From: Deltaproteobacteria bacterium
GTDB lineage: Bacteria; Desulfobacterota; JAFDED01
Direction of reading: 5' to 3'
Length of the DNA: 64,000 nucleotides
NCBI GenBank assembly: GCA_019310535.1
Contig: JAFDED010000005.1
Span: 1-64,000 of the forward strand
The notes beneath the pieces were generated by a model. It ran no database searches, was not told where the DNA came from, and saw only the letters and a list, made by a program, of their open reading frames with translations. Both the position numbers and the translations under genes were made by a program. Below, one piece after another: positions 32,616 to 42,762 of the stretch (positions within the stretch are counted from its first letter, which is position 1; every line of letters begins with the position of its first letter).

Positions 32616-33722
32616 ATGACCAACATTGCCGTCCGAAATCTGACGAAGCGCTTTGATGATGTCGTAGCTGTATCCAACATGGACCTAAATATACAGGAAG
32701 GGAGTTTCGTGGCACTGTTGGGTCCCAGCGGATGCGGTAAAACCACTACCCTTCGATGCATCGCCGGATTTGAGGATCCGAATGAAGGAGAGATATGGTT
32801 TGATAATCGCGATATCACCTTCCTGCCCCCGGAAAAACGAGACGTGGGGATGGTTTTCCAGAACTACGCGTTGTTTCCCCATATGACGGTCTTTGACAAT
32901 ATTTCCTTCGGACTCGAGATGAGAAAAGTACTGAAACATGAGATCCGCAACAGGATTGAAGAGGTACTATCGATGGTCCAACTGTCCGGGTTGGAGGGCC
33001 GCTATCCCCAGCAGCTCAGCGGGGGCCAGCAACAGCGCGTGGCCCTGGCCCGTGCTCTTGTGATCAAGCCCCGGGTTCTCCTCCTGGACGAACCCCTGGC
33101 CAACCTTGACGCCAAGCTGCGTGAAGAGATGCGCTTTTTTATTCGCTCCTTGCAAAAAAGTGTTGGGATCACCACTGTTTACGTAACCCATGACCAGGCT
33201 GAGTCAATGGTGATTGCGGACAAGATCGTGGTTATGTTCGATGGCGTGGTAAACCAGATCGGTGCACCTGCCGAAATTTACAATAAGCCCGCAAACCGCT
33301 TGGTGGCGGACTTCATAGGTTTAATCAATTTTATCAAAGGCGAGGTGAACTCCTGCAAGTCCGGTGGCCTCTGCCGGGTGTCCACAGCTCTGGGTGAGAT
33401 CGTCTGTAAATATGAAAAGCCTGTGGCAGAAAATTCGCGGGTAACCCTGGCCGTTAGGCCCGAATCCATCAAGCTTCATGGTTCCGACGGGGAGCTCCAG
33501 GCAGAGAACGCCATCGAGAGCCGTGTGAAAGAGCGGATATATCTCGGCAGCATGCTGGATTACAAGATCGTGTGCCGCGACGACTCAGTGATGCGGGTTC
33601 AGGAGGACCCCTGGAAAACGTTTGAGATCGGCGAGAAGATCTATGCATGTTTCTCCTCTGATCGCGTGTGGATCATCCCCGAGGAACAGGGCGGCAATCT
33701 TGTCCGGGCGGACGCCCGGTGA
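32616..33722 (+). CDS. ABC transporter ATP-binding protein (PotA-like)
   Basis: GPSGCGKTT, LSGGQQQRVALARAL, LLLDEPLANLD, C-terminal TOBE. Confidence 0.95.
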   Translation: MTNIAVRNLTKRFDDVVAVSNMDLNIQEGSFVALLGPSGCGKTTTLRCIAGFEDPNEGEIWFDNRDITFLPPEKRDVGMVFQNYALFPHMTVFDNISFGLEMRKVLKHEIRNRIEEVLSMVQLSGLEGRYPQQLSGGQQQRVALARALVIKPRVLLLDEPLANLDAKLREEMRFFIRSLQKSVGITTVYVTHDQAESMVIADKIVVMFDGVVNQIGAPAEIYNKPANRLVADFIGLINFIKGEVNSCKSGGLCRVSTALGEIVCKYEKPVAENSRVTLAVRPESIKLHGSDGELQAENAIESRVKERIYLGSMLDYKIVCRDDSVMRVQEDPWKTFEIGEKIYACFSSDRVWIIPEEQGGNLVRADAR

Positions 33723-33749
33723 AGAGGTGAAAATCCCAGGAGGTACGGT

Positions 33750-34631
33750 ATGAAGCCGGATAGGAAAAGAAAAAGCGTACTGGCAAACCCGTGGATTCTT
33801 GTGGCCCCTGCCATTGTTATTCTCGCGATCTTTTTCCTGATTCCGTACTTGAACCTCATTATGATCAGTTTCCGCGAGGTTGCCACCGACAGGCCCTATG
33901 GCCAAGCATTCACATTGGCTAACTACAAAAAGGGGCTGACAGATACATATTATTTAAACGTGCTGTGGACGACCCTGCGGTTTGGCTTTATCACCACGCT
34001 CGTCACCTTGCTTATTGGATATCCCGTGGCGTATCACCTTGCGCGCACCCGCAGCAGATGGAAAAGCCTCTTGTATGCTTTTGTCCTCTCGCCGCTGCTG
34101 GTGGGTGTGGTTATTCGATGCTATGGCTGGATCGTGCTGCTGTCCGACAAGGGGCTGATCAACGACCTGCTTATCAAGGTCGGCATCGTGGCCCACCCTC
34201 TGAAGCTGATGTACAATTCCTTTGGTGTGGGGGTGGGGCTGGTCCATGTATGGCTTCCCTTTATGATTCTTCCGCTGCTGGGGACCATCGGGAGCATTGA
34301 CCCGAGCCTCGAGGCGGCGGCGCGTTCCCTGGGCGCCGGTCCTCTGAAAACCTTCTTCAAGATCACCCTGCCCCTGAGCATGCCAGGGGTTCTATCGGGA
34401 TCCATCCTGGTTTTCATCCTCACTATCAGCGCGTACGTCATCCCCATCCTTTTGGGGGGGTTCAAGCTGATGATCATGCCGACACTGGTTGTGCAGCAGG
34501 TTCTGGAGGCTTTTTTGTGGCCCTTCGGCGCTGCGCTGGCGCTGATCCTGTTCGTCTGCGCCATGGTGATTATTTACTCGTACAACCGCACGATGGTCCA
34601 CGTATTTCGTGGGGTTATGGGTAGAATATGA
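33750..34631 (+). CDS. ABC transporter permease (PotB-like)
   Basis: EAAARSLGAGPLKTFFKITLPLSMPGV EAA loop. Confidence 0.93.
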   Translation: MKPDRKRKSVLANPWILVAPAIVILAIFFLIPYLNLIMISFREVATDRPYGQAFTLANYKKGLTDTYYLNVLWTTLRFGFITTLVTLLIGYPVAYHLARTRSRWKSLLYAFVLSPLLVGVVIRCYGWIVLLSDKGLINDLLIKVGIVAHPLKLMYNSFGVGVGLVHVWLPFMILPLLGTIGSIDPSLEAAARSLGAGPLKTFFKITLPLSMPGVLSGSILVFILTISAYVIPILLGGFKLMIMPTLVVQQVLEAFLWPFGAALALILFVCAMVIIYSYNRTMVHVFRGVMGRI

Positions 34632-35425
34632 TGTTGGTCAAGCACTATCGAATGGGATTGCTCGTTGTGGTGAGCCTGGTTTATGGCTTCCTGCTATTGC
34701 CGCTGATCATCGTGGTGATGGCGGCTTTCAACGCGGGTGAGTATCTGACATTTCCACCCCAGGGGCTCTCATTCAGATGGTTCGCGTCGTTCCTTCAGAG
34801 CGAGCCTTTCATAGATTCCCTGAAGCTGTCGCTGGAACTGGCTATTTATACCATGTGCATTTCCACCACGATAGGGTTCCTGGCTGCCCTCTTTGTAGTA
34901 CGATACGCGGGCAAGTGGCGCGAGCGTTTGCGAGTAATCATGATTTCTCCCATACTGTTGCCCTCGATCCTCACCGGGATTGCTCTGCTGCTCTTTTATT
35001 ACGCCGTGGGGATCGGGACCACCACTATATTTGGTCTGCTCATGGGACACGTACTGATCACTCTCCCCTATGTGTTCCTCAACATATCTTCTGTGCTTTA
35101 TAATTTTGACCGCTCCCTGGAAGAAATGGCCCGGAGCTTGGGGGCCGGTCGTTTCAAGACGTTCTTTCGCATCACTCTCCCTATTATCAAACCCGGGGTG
35201 ATCGCGGGAGCAGTCTTCGCATTTATCGTCTCCTTCGATCAGTTCACCATATCCCTGCTACTCAAAGCTCCCGGTCAGGTTACCCTTCCTATACAGCTCT
35301 TTGACTATGTCCGCTGGGACTTTGACCCAACTGCGGCAGCTGTTGCAACTGTAAGCATCGGTATCACCGTGGGAGTGGTGATTCTGGTGGAGCGCCTGGT
35401 GGGCCTGGATGCCCTGTACCGGTAA
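34628..35425 (+). CDS. ABC transporter permease (PotC-like)
   Basis: EMARSLGAGRFKTFFRITLPIIKPGV; ATGA overlap with upstream gene. Confidence 0.93.
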   Translation: MMLVKHYRMGLLVVVSLVYGFLLLPLIIVVMAAFNAGEYLTFPPQGLSFRWFASFLQSEPFIDSLKLSLELAIYTMCISTTIGFLAALFVVRYAGKWRERLRVIMISPILLPSILTGIALLLFYYAVGIGTTTIFGLLMGHVLITLPYVFLNISSVLYNFDRSLEEMARSLGAGRFKTFFRITLPIIKPGVIAGAVFAFIVSFDQFTISLLLKAPGQVTLPIQLFDYVRWDFDPTAAAVATVSIGITVGVVILVERLVGLDALYR

Positions 35426-35593
35426 GGCCTGTGTCCCCGTCTTCACGGAGCCCGCGTGGTATCCGCTCAACTTTTTCACATGCCTGACCGGTTCATCCAG
35501 CTCAAAGCTCTTGGCTGCTGAAACATAGGCCGTTTCAATCTCTTTCCTCAAGGGTCAGGACTTTTTATTGGAATATAGTTGCTATGAATTATA

Positions 35594-35622
35594 TTGACGA
35601 TTGTGTTATTTTCTGGTATTCT
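35594..35622 (+). promoter_or_regulatory. Candidate sigma-70 promoter upstream of carD
   Basis: TTGACG - 17 nt - TATTCT, ~40 bp before the CarD ORF. Confidence 0.35.
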
Positions 35623-35653
35623 AATTATTTAGAAGATATAACATTAAGGAGGT

Positions 35654-36139
35654 TTGCAAGGGATGTTTAATATCGGTGATTTGGCAGTATACCCTGCCCA
35701 CGGGGTTGGAATTATTGAGGCAATCGAAAAGAAAGAATTTTCCGGCAGCTTGCAAACCTTCTATATAATGCGGGTACTCGATAGTAGCATGACCATTATG
35801 ATTCCGACCGATAACGTAAAAAATGTGGGTCTCCGAGAAATTATCGACACCAAAGACATACCAAAAATTTACGAAATCCTTCAGGAGAGGCATGAAATTC
35901 CGGAAAATCAAACGTGGAACCGACGATATCGTGATTACATGGAAAAAATCAAGACGGGGTCTGTCTATGAGATCGCTAAGGTTCTCAGGGACCTCACACT
36001 CTTGAAAAACGGCAAAGACCTCTCCTTTGGAGAACGAAAAATGCTTGATACAGCACGGAGTCTATTAATCAAGGAGCTTTCAATAGCTCGAAACACGCCA
36101 GAGGAGGTGGTGGAAAAAGACATTTTCCGGTTTTTTTAG
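35654..36139 (+). CDS. carD: CarD family transcriptional regulator
   Basis: MFNIGDLAVYPAHGVGIIEAIEKKE; LRDLTLLKNGKDLSFGERKMLDTAR. Confidence 0.95.
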   Translation: MQGMFNIGDLAVYPAHGVGIIEAIEKKEFSGSLQTFYIMRVLDSSMTIMIPTDNVKNVGLREIIDTKDIPKIYEILQERHEIPENQTWNRRYRDYMEKIKTGSVYEIAKVLRDLTLLKNGKDLSFGERKMLDTARSLLIKELSIARNTPEEVVEKDIFRFF

Positions 36140-36224
36140 GCGGGTGAGTCCTGAGGCGTACTCTAAATGGGTACTTTTTTGAAATGTTTACACAAAAAGG
36201 AGGGAGAATCTATGCGGAAAGGGG

Positions 36225-37265
36225 ATGAACTATGAAATGATTCGTATCATGCTGAAAATTTTATTAGCCCTTGCCTGTTCGGTTTCCATAGCCATTATTT
36301 TTTACGAATTATTTTCCCGACAGGATCTCGCCCTCGTCGGTGGAGTTATCGGACTGATCATTGCTTTTCTTATTTTAGCATCAGAGCAGTATGCCCTGAA
36401 ATCTCCTTTGAAAGTGATGATAGGCGGTGCCTTGGGGGCCATCACCGGCTTGGTCATGGCCAATTTATTCGCATATGCCTTTTTATTGGACTGGAAACAA
36501 AGCCCCACTTTGGGTTTATCAGCTTACATCCTGGCCAATTCTGTCCTTGGGTATCTTGGTCTGGCCCTGGGAACAAAAAAGGCTGAGGACTTTGACCCTA
36601 ACCAGTTGATTTTTTTTACGAGAAACAGGCCGTCGTCAGAAAACATCAAAATTCTGGACACCAGCGTGATTATCGATGGACGATTCGCTGATATCTGCGA
36701 GACTGGATTTATTGATGGAATCATGATGATTCCTCAGTTCGTTCTCCATGAACTCCAGCGGATTGCCGACTCGGCGGATTCTTTGAAAAGAACGAAAGGA
36801 AGAAGGGGCCTGGACATTCTTAACAGGATGCAAAAACAGGTGGATTTGAATGTGCGGATACTGGAACAGGACTTCCCAAAGATCCGAGACGTGGATTCCA
36901 AGCTCATCGCTCTGGCCAAAAAGCTGAATGGGAAAATCCTTACCAATGATTTTAACCTCAACAAAGTCGCCGAGTTACACGGTGTGACCGTCCTGAATAT
37001 CAATCAACTGGCCAATGCTCTGAAGCCTGTGGTACTGCCCGGCGAGGTGATGAAAGTCCAGATTATCAAGGAAGGAAAAGAGCAAGGCCAGGGTATTGGT
37101 TATCTTGATGACGGCACCATGGTCGTGGTTGAAAGCGCCCGGAGATTTCTGGGTAAAAGTGTTGAGGTTGCCGTTACCAGTGTTCTTCAAACCACGGCAG
37201 GAAGGATGATATTCACCATCCTCAAGGATAATGGACGGGAATTGCTCCATCACGCCAGATCGTAA
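36225..37265 (+). CDS. PIN/TRAM domain membrane protein (YacL-like)
   Basis: KILDTSVIIDGRFADICETGFIDG PIN motif, C-terminal TRAM, N-terminal TM helices. Confidence 0.93.
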   Translation: MNYEMIRIMLKILLALACSVSIAIIFYELFSRQDLALVGGVIGLIIAFLILASEQYALKSPLKVMIGGALGAITGLVMANLFAYAFLLDWKQSPTLGLSAYILANSVLGYLGLALGTKKAEDFDPNQLIFFTRNRPSSENIKILDTSVIIDGRFADICETGFIDGIMMIPQFVLHELQRIADSADSLKRTKGRRGLDILNRMQKQVDLNVRILEQDFPKIRDVDSKLIALAKKLNGKILTNDFNLNKVAELHGVTVLNINQLANALKPVVLPGEVMKVQIIKEGKEQGQGIGYLDDGTMVVVESARRFLGKSVEVAVTSVLQTTAGRMIFTILKDNGRELLHHARS

Positions 37266-37279
37266 GACTTCGTTAAACC

Positions 37280-37322
37280 AGGCCCGGAAAACTCCTCCAG
37301 AGAGCTAACTGGGCCTTTTTAT
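37280..37322 (+). terminator. Possible rho-independent terminator
   Basis: aggccc ... gggcct followed by ttttatt. Confidence 0.4.
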
Positions 37323-37470
37323 TACCCGGTGAAATTGGAAGCCGCAATGCCCGCGAATTTATATTATTACGCAAAGCAGATGAGGCATCAGGCGTGATTG
37401 CCAAAGGGTTGGAGTCTCAGGGTGGAGGACAAGTGATCACAGCGGTAAAGACACCGGTTGGGGTGTTCCA

Positions 37471-38748
37471 TTGATGCAGACGTGTGCCATTGTCCCTGCG
37501 GCGGGTATGGGCCTGCGCATGGGCGGCAACATGAGCAAGACGTTCATAGCTCTCGACGGCGTTCCCATTCTGGCCAGGACACTCCTGCGGCTTCAAGCAG
37601 TGAAAGAGATCGACGCCTTGGTTCCGGTTGTCCAGGCCGATTATGTCCGACACTGTCTCCTGCACATTGTGGAGGCTTACGGGATTCAGAAGGCGATACG
37701 CGTGGTTGAGGGGGGAAAGACGCGGCAGGAATCCGTTCTGCGGGGGTTGGAAGCGGCGGATATGTGCCGAATGATCATAGTGCACGATGCAGTTCGCCCT
37801 TTTGTCACAGAAGATTTGATCAGGAAAGTTCTCGATGCAGCGGCAAATAGTGGAGCGGCCATGGCCGCGCTTCCAGCCGTTGATACGGTCAAGAAAGTCT
37901 CGGAGAACAGGCTCGTCCTTGAGACCCTGGATCGCCAGCAAATATGGATGGCTCAGACACCCCAGGCTTTTCGGTGGGAACTGCTGATGAACGCGCATAA
38001 AAAAGCGGCCAGGGAAGGGTGGATGACCACGGACGATGCCTCCCTGGTAGAGCGTCTGGGAGTGCCCGTGCAGGTGGTGGAAGGGCTGCGAAACAATATC
38101 AAGATCACCACTCCAGAGGACCTGTTGATGGCAGCCAGGATACTGGAGCAGCAGAGCGATCACACGTATCACGCCCGATCCGGGCATACGTACAAGGGAG
38201 AACCGTCCATTCACCAAGCTTCAGGCCGGACGCATGCAGCGACGCTGCGGGTTGGATTCGGTTATGATGTGCATCGATTGGAACGGGAAAGTCAGCTCTG
38301 GCTGGGAGGGGTGTGTATTCCTTATGAAAAGGGGCTCCAGGGGCACTCCGACGCGGATGTCTTGCTCCATGCTCTGTGCGATGCCATACTCGGGTCAATG
38401 GCATTGGGCGATCTGGGGACACATTTCCCGGACACAGACCAGCAGTACGGGAACATCCGCAGCACGGAACTGCTGCGCCGCGTGTGCCGACTTTTGCGGG
38501 AAAAAGGCGCACAGGTGGAAAATGTGGATGCCACCGTCGTGGCACAGGCTCCCCGACTGGCTCCTTACATCACCTCAATGGTGGAGATCATAGCAAGCAT
38601 ATTGGGCATCGAGAAGGAACGGGTCAGTGTGAAGGCCAAGACCACTGAGGGTCTGGGTTTTGCGGGCAGAGGAGAAGGGATGGAAGCATATTCCATAGTG
38701 CTGGTGGGCCAGGAGGCCCCACACGAGGTTCCTGGAGAGGAAAGCTGA
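37471..38748 (+). CDS. ispDF: Bifunctional IspD/IspF (MEP pathway)
   Basis: IspD N-half (AIVPAAGMGLRMG) and IspF C-half (RVGFGYDVHRLE, GHSDADVLLHALCDAILG). Confidence 0.95.
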   Translation: MMQTCAIVPAAGMGLRMGGNMSKTFIALDGVPILARTLLRLQAVKEIDALVPVVQADYVRHCLLHIVEAYGIQKAIRVVEGGKTRQESVLRGLEAADMCRMIIVHDAVRPFVTEDLIRKVLDAAANSGAAMAALPAVDTVKKVSENRLVLETLDRQQIWMAQTPQAFRWELLMNAHKKAAREGWMTTDDASLVERLGVPVQVVEGLRNNIKITTPEDLLMAARILEQQSDHTYHARSGHTYKGEPSIHQASGRTHAATLRVGFGYDVHRLERESQLWLGGVCIPYEKGLQGHSDADVLLHALCDAILGSMALGDLGTHFPDTDQQYGNIRSTELLRRVCRLLREKGAQVENVDATVVAQAPRLAPYITSMVEIIASILGIEKERVSVKAKTTEGLGFAGRGEGMEAYSIVLVGQEAPHEVPGEES

Positions 38749-38749
38749 G

Positions 38750-40192
38750 ATGGGATCTGACATTCGCTTGCGATTTGCTCCCAGCCCCACCGGGTGGCTC
38801 CATGTCGGCAATGCCCGAACCGCCATCTACAACTGGCTCCAAGCTCAACGGGAAGACGGTGTACTGATCCTTCGTATCGAGGACACTGATCGGGTGCGGT
38901 CCCGGAGGGATTTCGAACAGGCCATCCTCGAGGATCTCACCTGGCTTGGAGTCCATTGGCAGGAGGGTCCGGATCGTGGCGGTAGCTCGGGGCCTTACCG
39001 GCAATCTGAGCGGGAGAAAATATATCTCGAATATGCCCAACGACTTCTTTCCACGGGAAAAGCATATCCCTGCTATTGCACTGATGAAGATTTGGCGGTG
39101 CGGAGAGCGGAAGCCAGGGCCCTGAGAAGGCCGCCGCGCTATGATGGAAGATGCAGGGGCTTGTCAGCTGCCCAGCGACGGAAGCTGGAAGCCCAGGGCA
39201 TCCGCCCATCTATTCGATTCCGCGCGGATGAGGAAGTCATCACTGTTACTGATCAAATCCGGGGCATGGTTTCATTCCCGTCCGGCTTTGTGGGCGATTT
39301 CGTGATTATCCGCTCCGACGGCTTACCCACGTACAATTTCGCCGCGGTGGTGGATGATGCGCTCATGGGCATTACCGATGTGATCCGGGGCGAGGATCAT
39401 CTCTCCAACACACCGAGGCAGATCATGCTCTATCGAGCCATGGGCTTTCCAGTGCCCCGGTTCGCCCATCATGCGCTTCTGCTGGGTCCCGACGGTCACC
39501 GCCTGAGTAAGCGCCACGGGGCTACTGCCGTCCGCCTTTATCGAGAAGAAGGGTTCCTTCCCCAGACTCTGTTTAATTACCTTGCTCTTCTTGGATGGGC
39601 TATCGAGGGGGGGGCTGAAGTGATGGACCCCGCGGAATTGGTTCGTCACTTTGATATCAAAAAAGTCCGTGCCGGCTCCGCTGTGTTCGACATGGATAAG
39701 CTCCTCTGGCTCAACTCCCAGCATATGCACTTCCTTTCGCCCGAGGAACTGGCCCATCACATGCAGCCGTTTCTGGAAAAGGCCGGGCTGGACACTGGAT
39801 CCGTGGATGTGTCATACCTGACGGCCATGGCCGGCGCTATTCGGGACAATATCCAGACGCTGTCTCAAGCCGCAGTTCCTTCTGCGATTTTCTTGAAAAC
39901 ACCCGATCTGGACGAAGAGGCTATCAAGGTTCTGACGCTTCCCGGCGCACGGGAAGTTCTCCAGGCTTTTCGCCAAGAGGCGGAACGCCTTTGCGCGTCC
40001 TCCCGCCTGGATCCTGCGGCGCTGATCAGCGCCGCCATGTCCCGGACGGGGCTGAAAGGCAAGCAACTTTTCATGCCGCTCAGGGCGGCCCTCACGGGCT
40101 CAATCAGAGGGCCAGAGCTGCAAGCGGTGCTCGGTTTGCTGACCCGGGAGGAGATCATACGCCGGCTGGAGCGGGCCCTGGCGTCCCTGTGA
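38750..40192 (+). CDS. gltX: Glutamate--tRNA ligase
   Basis: RFAPSPTGWLHVGNARTAIYNWL; HRLSKRHGA. Confidence 0.95.
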   Translation: MGSDIRLRFAPSPTGWLHVGNARTAIYNWLQAQREDGVLILRIEDTDRVRSRRDFEQAILEDLTWLGVHWQEGPDRGGSSGPYRQSEREKIYLEYAQRLLSTGKAYPCYCTDEDLAVRRAEARALRRPPRYDGRCRGLSAAQRRKLEAQGIRPSIRFRADEEVITVTDQIRGMVSFPSGFVGDFVIIRSDGLPTYNFAAVVDDALMGITDVIRGEDHLSNTPRQIMLYRAMGFPVPRFAHHALLLGPDGHRLSKRHGATAVRLYREEGFLPQTLFNYLALLGWAIEGGAEVMDPAELVRHFDIKKVRAGSAVFDMDKLLWLNSQHMHFLSPEELAHHMQPFLEKAGLDTGSVDVSYLTAMAGAIRDNIQTLSQAAVPSAIFLKTPDLDEEAIKVLTLPGAREVLQAFRQEAERLCASSRLDPAALISAAMSRTGLKGKQLFMPLRAALTGSIRGPELQAVLGLLTREEIIRRLERALASL

Positions 40193-40263
40193 GGGGCTTC
40201 CCCCAACCTGTTTTATCCCTCTGAAACGTAGGTGAAGGTCTTCAGGAAAGACAAGATAAAGCA

Positions 40264-40548
40264 ATGAAAAAGGTTGCTGTTCTTATACGTGATCAAGATA
40301 AATTGTACGAAGGGCTGCGAAGCAGCCTCGGCCTGAGCCTGGTGGACCACCAGGTGAGCATGTTCGTGCTGGGGCATGAAATTCCAATGGACGAGGCCTA
40401 TCTTGAAAACATGGGCTTTTTGGACGAGATGGGCGGGCTGCGATATAGCGACGTCCCAGTAAATGCCGAGCAGCACGGCTTTCATTACATAAGCCCCGAT
40501 GAACTGTCGCAAAAGCTCCTGGAATATGAAGTGCTGATTCCATTTTGA
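40264..40548 (+). CDS. DsrE-like small protein
   Basis: KKVAVLIRDQDKLYEGLRSSLGLSLVDHQVSMFVLGHEI. Confidence 0.5.
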   Translation: MKKVAVLIRDQDKLYEGLRSSLGLSLVDHQVSMFVLGHEIPMDEAYLENMGFLDEMGGLRYSDVPVNAEQHGFHYISPDELSQKLLEYEVLIPF

Positions 40549-40558
40549 GATCTTTACC

Positions 40559-40735
40559 ATGAAGCTGCTGCATATTTATAAGTCGAAACCTGACGATACT
40601 GTATTAAAACTGGCCGAAGCACTTGCCGAGTCCGCTGAGGAAAACCATGAGGTCCGCCTGTACCAGGGAGCTGCGAATTATCGCCAGTTACTGGAACTCA
40701 TTTTTCAATACGACAGGGTCATCTGCTGGTGGTAA
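40559..40735 (+). CDS. 58-aa small protein (possible DsrH/TusB-like partner)
   Basis: MKLLHIYKSKPDDTVLKLAEALAESAEENHEVRLYQGAANYRQLLELIFQYDRVICWW*; below the ORF-track length cutoff. Confidence 0.5.
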   Translation: MKLLHIYKSKPDDTVLKLAEALAESAEENHEVRLYQGAANYRQLLELIFQYDRVICWW

Positions 40736-40781
40736 GATTTTCGTCCTCTCCTTATTCGGCCGAAAAAATTACGCAAGGTTT

Positions 40782-41516
40782 TTATAATTCAATCACCATC
40801 CCGTCATGTGCCGTTTCCAGGCCCATCCGGCCCACGTTGTTCAGGGCTTCCGGCCCCATGTGGGTGATAAGTATATGGCCCACCTCCAGTTCTTCCCGGT
40901 GAGACACGAGGTCGCGATAGCTCATGTGGCGCGGGATATCTTTTTCAAAGGCGAACCCTTCAGCAATCAAAAGGTCCGCTCCCTTTACCGCCTGTGCAAG
41001 TCCGGGAAACCACTGCGTATCGCCCGTGTAACACAGGACCCGCTCGCCGTCCTCGATGCGGTACCCGAAGGCTGTCTCCCGAAGGGGGTGAACCACTTGA
41101 AAAGCAAGTGCGGAAATCCCGTCCAACTCCAGCGCTTCTCCTGCCTGCAGCTCTTTGTATCGAACCCGGAACTTACGCGGGACATCCTTCATCTCTGAGA
41201 ACATGACCCGGTACAGATCCTCCACTCGCTGCTCTGTGCCCGGAGGTCCGGCCATCACCAACTCATCGTCCCGGTGCGACAGGAACTGATATTCCAGGTA
41301 AAAAAACGGGATCCCTCCGAAATGATCGCCGTGCAGGTGGCTCAGCAGGATCGCTTTGAGCTTCAATGGCTCCAGTGAGGCACCCTTCATGCCGGGCAGG
41401 GTGCAGGGGCCACAGTCCAGTAGAATCATCGAATCGCCTGAACGTACGATGATGGCGGGGGCATTGCGTCCTCCGCTCCCGAAAGCGTCACCTGTTCCCA
41501 GAAATATGATCTGCAT
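40782..41516 (-). CDS. MBL-fold metallohydrolase (RNase Z-like)
   Basis: IIFLGTGDAFGSGGRNAPAIIV; LLSHLHGDHFGGIPFF. Confidence 0.9.
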   Translation of the reverse strand: MQIIFLGTGDAFGSGGRNAPAIIVRSGDSMILLDCGPCTLPGMKGASLEPLKLKAILLSHLHGDHFGGIPFFYLEYQFLSHRDDELVMAGPPGTEQRVEDLYRVMFSEMKDVPRKFRVRYKELQAGEALELDGISALAFQVVHPLRETAFGYRIEDGERVLCYTGDTQWFPGLAQAVKGADLLIAEGFAFEKDIPRHMSYRDLVSHREELEVGHILITHMGPEALNNVGRMGLETAHDGMVIEL

Positions 41517-42059
41517 AGTCTCTCCTTTCCCCGAGACTTCCAGAGTGCAAGCTTTATAGAGTAAGGTATAGCACAAAATTTCTTTAAGTCGAAATTTTTT
41601 TGTCATGTGCGAGGCAATTGCGCGAGGTCTTTTATTCTTGATATTTCCCCAAAATTCACTATAACAATGCGCCAAAAAGATTTTGATTTTGATGGTATTA
41701 AGGGGCTTAGAAATGAAATGCTTTATGACACGTTGCACGGGCGTCTCGCCCTTATCATAGTATAGTCAGCACGGCCATGCCGCGGTGAGGGCTGAGCGGT
41801 AAGTATGATCGAGAAAAAAATGGGGAAACTTCCCAACTACAAAAACGACCTTCTTGCAATTAGCTATATTATGTGGTAATGAACACTTTATATCCTGCGG
41901 AGATGGCGTGTGCAGGCACAATCCAGTCCTCAAGAGATTGCAAAGAGCGCATTTCCATCCCCTGGATTCGACACCCAAATTAAATCACTTTCGTTTGCCG
42001 CTTTTCCCATCACGACTCTATTTATTTACAGGGGTGCGGCGAACAAGGACGGCGTCATC

Positions 42060-42701
42060 GTGATCGTACAGCAATGGATGACCTCAAAAGTCATTACCGT
42101 TCAGGAACGGGAGTCCCTTGCTGAATGCATGTTTATTCTCCGCGAGAACAAGATCAGAAAACTTCCGGTTATGCGCGGCGATCGGCTGGTAGGCATTATC
42201 ACTGACAAAGATATCAAGGAGTATACCCCTTCCAAAGCAACATCACTGGATGAATATGAGATCCATTATCTGTTGACCAAGGTGTCGGCTCGGGATGTCA
42301 TGACCCGGGACCCCATGACCATCTCTCCCGAGACCACGGTGGAAGAGGCGGCCTTGATCATGCATGAAAATCGTCTTGATGTGCTCCCCGTCATGAGGAT
42401 GAGCAAACTTGTGGGCATCATTACCGAGTCCGACATCTTTAAAGTGCTGGTATATATGTCCGGGGCCCGCTTCGGGGGAGTGCAGATCGGTGTGGATCTC
42501 GATGATACGGCTGACTCTCTCTATCCCTTGCTTGAGATTATCCGAAAGCACGGGGCAAAGATCATAAGCATGTTTTCCATCTACGACCAGATGCCGGATG
42601 GCCGTCGATGTTGCGTCATACGGTTGATCGGAAAAGAGCTGGAACCGCTGATTCAAAACATAAAGGAGCAATTTCCCATCGCCTTCGAGACCAAATTATG
42701 A
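42060..42701 (+). CDS. Tandem CBS-domain protein with ACT-like C-terminus (AcuB-like), GTG start
   Basis: VQQWMTSKVITVQERESLAE... VSARDVMTRDPMTISPETTVEEAA. Confidence 0.82.
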   Translation: MIVQQWMTSKVITVQERESLAECMFILRENKIRKLPVMRGDRLVGIITDKDIKEYTPSKATSLDEYEIHYLLTKVSARDVMTRDPMTISPETTVEEAALIMHENRLDVLPVMRMSKLVGIITESDIFKVLVYMSGARFGGVQIGVDLDDTADSLYPLLEIIRKHGAKIISMFSIYDQMPDGRRCCVIRLIGKELEPLIQNIKEQFPIAFETKL

Positions 42702-42762
42702 GGGCACCGCTGGCGGGTTTCTCCTGACTTCTTCAGATAAATCAAAATAAGACGAAAAAATC

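Noticed and set aside
35258-35551. Minus-strand ORF overlapping the end of the PotC-like gene
   Set aside because: Mostly antisense to a well-supported permease; the short extension past it is not sufficient evidence of a gene.
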